From Candidatus Tenebribacter mawsonii (GTDB lineage: Bacteria > Cloacimonadota > Cloacimonadia > Cloacimonadales > TCS61), in the NCBI GenBank assembly GCA_030765665.1, contig JAVCCD010000169.1:1-5666 (forward strand): a DNA stretch of 5,666 bases, written 5' to 3'. Made by a program: the position numbers and the translations under genes. Shown here in pieces: positions 5,658-5,666 of this stretch (positions within the stretch are counted from its first letter, which is position 1; the number at the start of each line of letters is the position of its first letter). The notes beneath the pieces were generated by a model, which was not told the DNA's origin, searched no databases, and saw only the letters and a list, made by a program, of their open reading frames with translations.

Positions 5658-5666
5658 GTTAAGTAA
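5610..5666 (+). repeat. REP/BIME-like unit overlapping the transposase 3' end, plus next foot
   Basis: GTAA (5610-5613), hairpin A (5614-5633, inner stem TCGAGAT / ATCTCG..., loop TCTG), spacer AATAC, hairpin B (5639-5658, loop CGGA) and a diverged foot TTAA (5659-5662) again total 53 bp. The outer two pairs of A and the outermost pair of B are lost, so this copy is more decayed than the ileS leader array. A fresh GTAA (5663-5666) ends the window, at the place where another unit would start. The first 48 bp, to 5657, are inside the transposase reading frame. Confidence 0.88.

Noticed and set aside
4872..5666. IS200/IS605 insertion sequence with defined ends
   Set aside because: The protein has RAYT-type N- and C-terminal motifs, the flanking hairpins also occur in a distant array without the gene, and no accessory tnpB is present.

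Overview
The window looks like a low-GC (about one third GC by eye) bacterial chromosome segment. The long eukaryotic-like (type 2) isoleucyl-tRNA synthetase, with a 'PGIHHV' version of the HIGH motif, and an NTF2-like protein of a kind common in Bacteroidota point to the FCB group (Bacteroidota or Candidatus Cloacimonadota). This assignment is inference; no rRNA or other decisive marker is present.

Layout: all four genes lie on the + strand. (1) 6-1010 encodes an uncharacterised protein with a C-terminal NTF2-like domain; its true N-terminus may lie outside the window. (2) 1011-1323 has no gene but holds four stem-loops: three GC-rich ones with TAAA/TTTA loops (one inverted relative to the others) and one long bulged hairpin. 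(3) 1330-1575 encodes an 81-residue zinc-ribbon protein. (4) 1572-1730 is a tandem array of three 53-bp double-hairpin units in the leader of ileS. (5) 1750-4875 is ileS. (6) 4872-4951 holds one and a half more units. (7) 4968-5657 encodes a REP-associated tyrosine transposase (RAYT, HUH/Y1 family) whose 3' end runs into a sixth unit, 5610-5662.

The main result is that the repeats form one REP/BIME-like family next to its likely transposase. Each full unit is GTAA foot, hairpin A (8-nt arm, 4-nt loop, 8-nt arm), a short spacer, hairpin B of the same size in inverted orientation, and an inverted foot (TTAC). Reading hairpin B on the other strand, A and B share the GTAA foot and the TCCG loop but have unrelated stem sequences. 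This matches the inverted REP pairs (BIMEs) known from enterobacteria, where the foot is GTAG. Two host genes (zinc ribbon and ileS) end with a TAA stop that is itself part of the GTAA foot, so elements begin immediately after the stop codon. The RAYT meets a foot in a different frame, reads through it, and takes its last 15 codons from the repeat.

The zinc-ribbon gene and ileS are probably co-transcribed, because no + strand terminator and no convincing promoter is seen between them. If so, six repeat-derived stem-loops sit in the mRNA just upstream of the ileS ribosome binding site.
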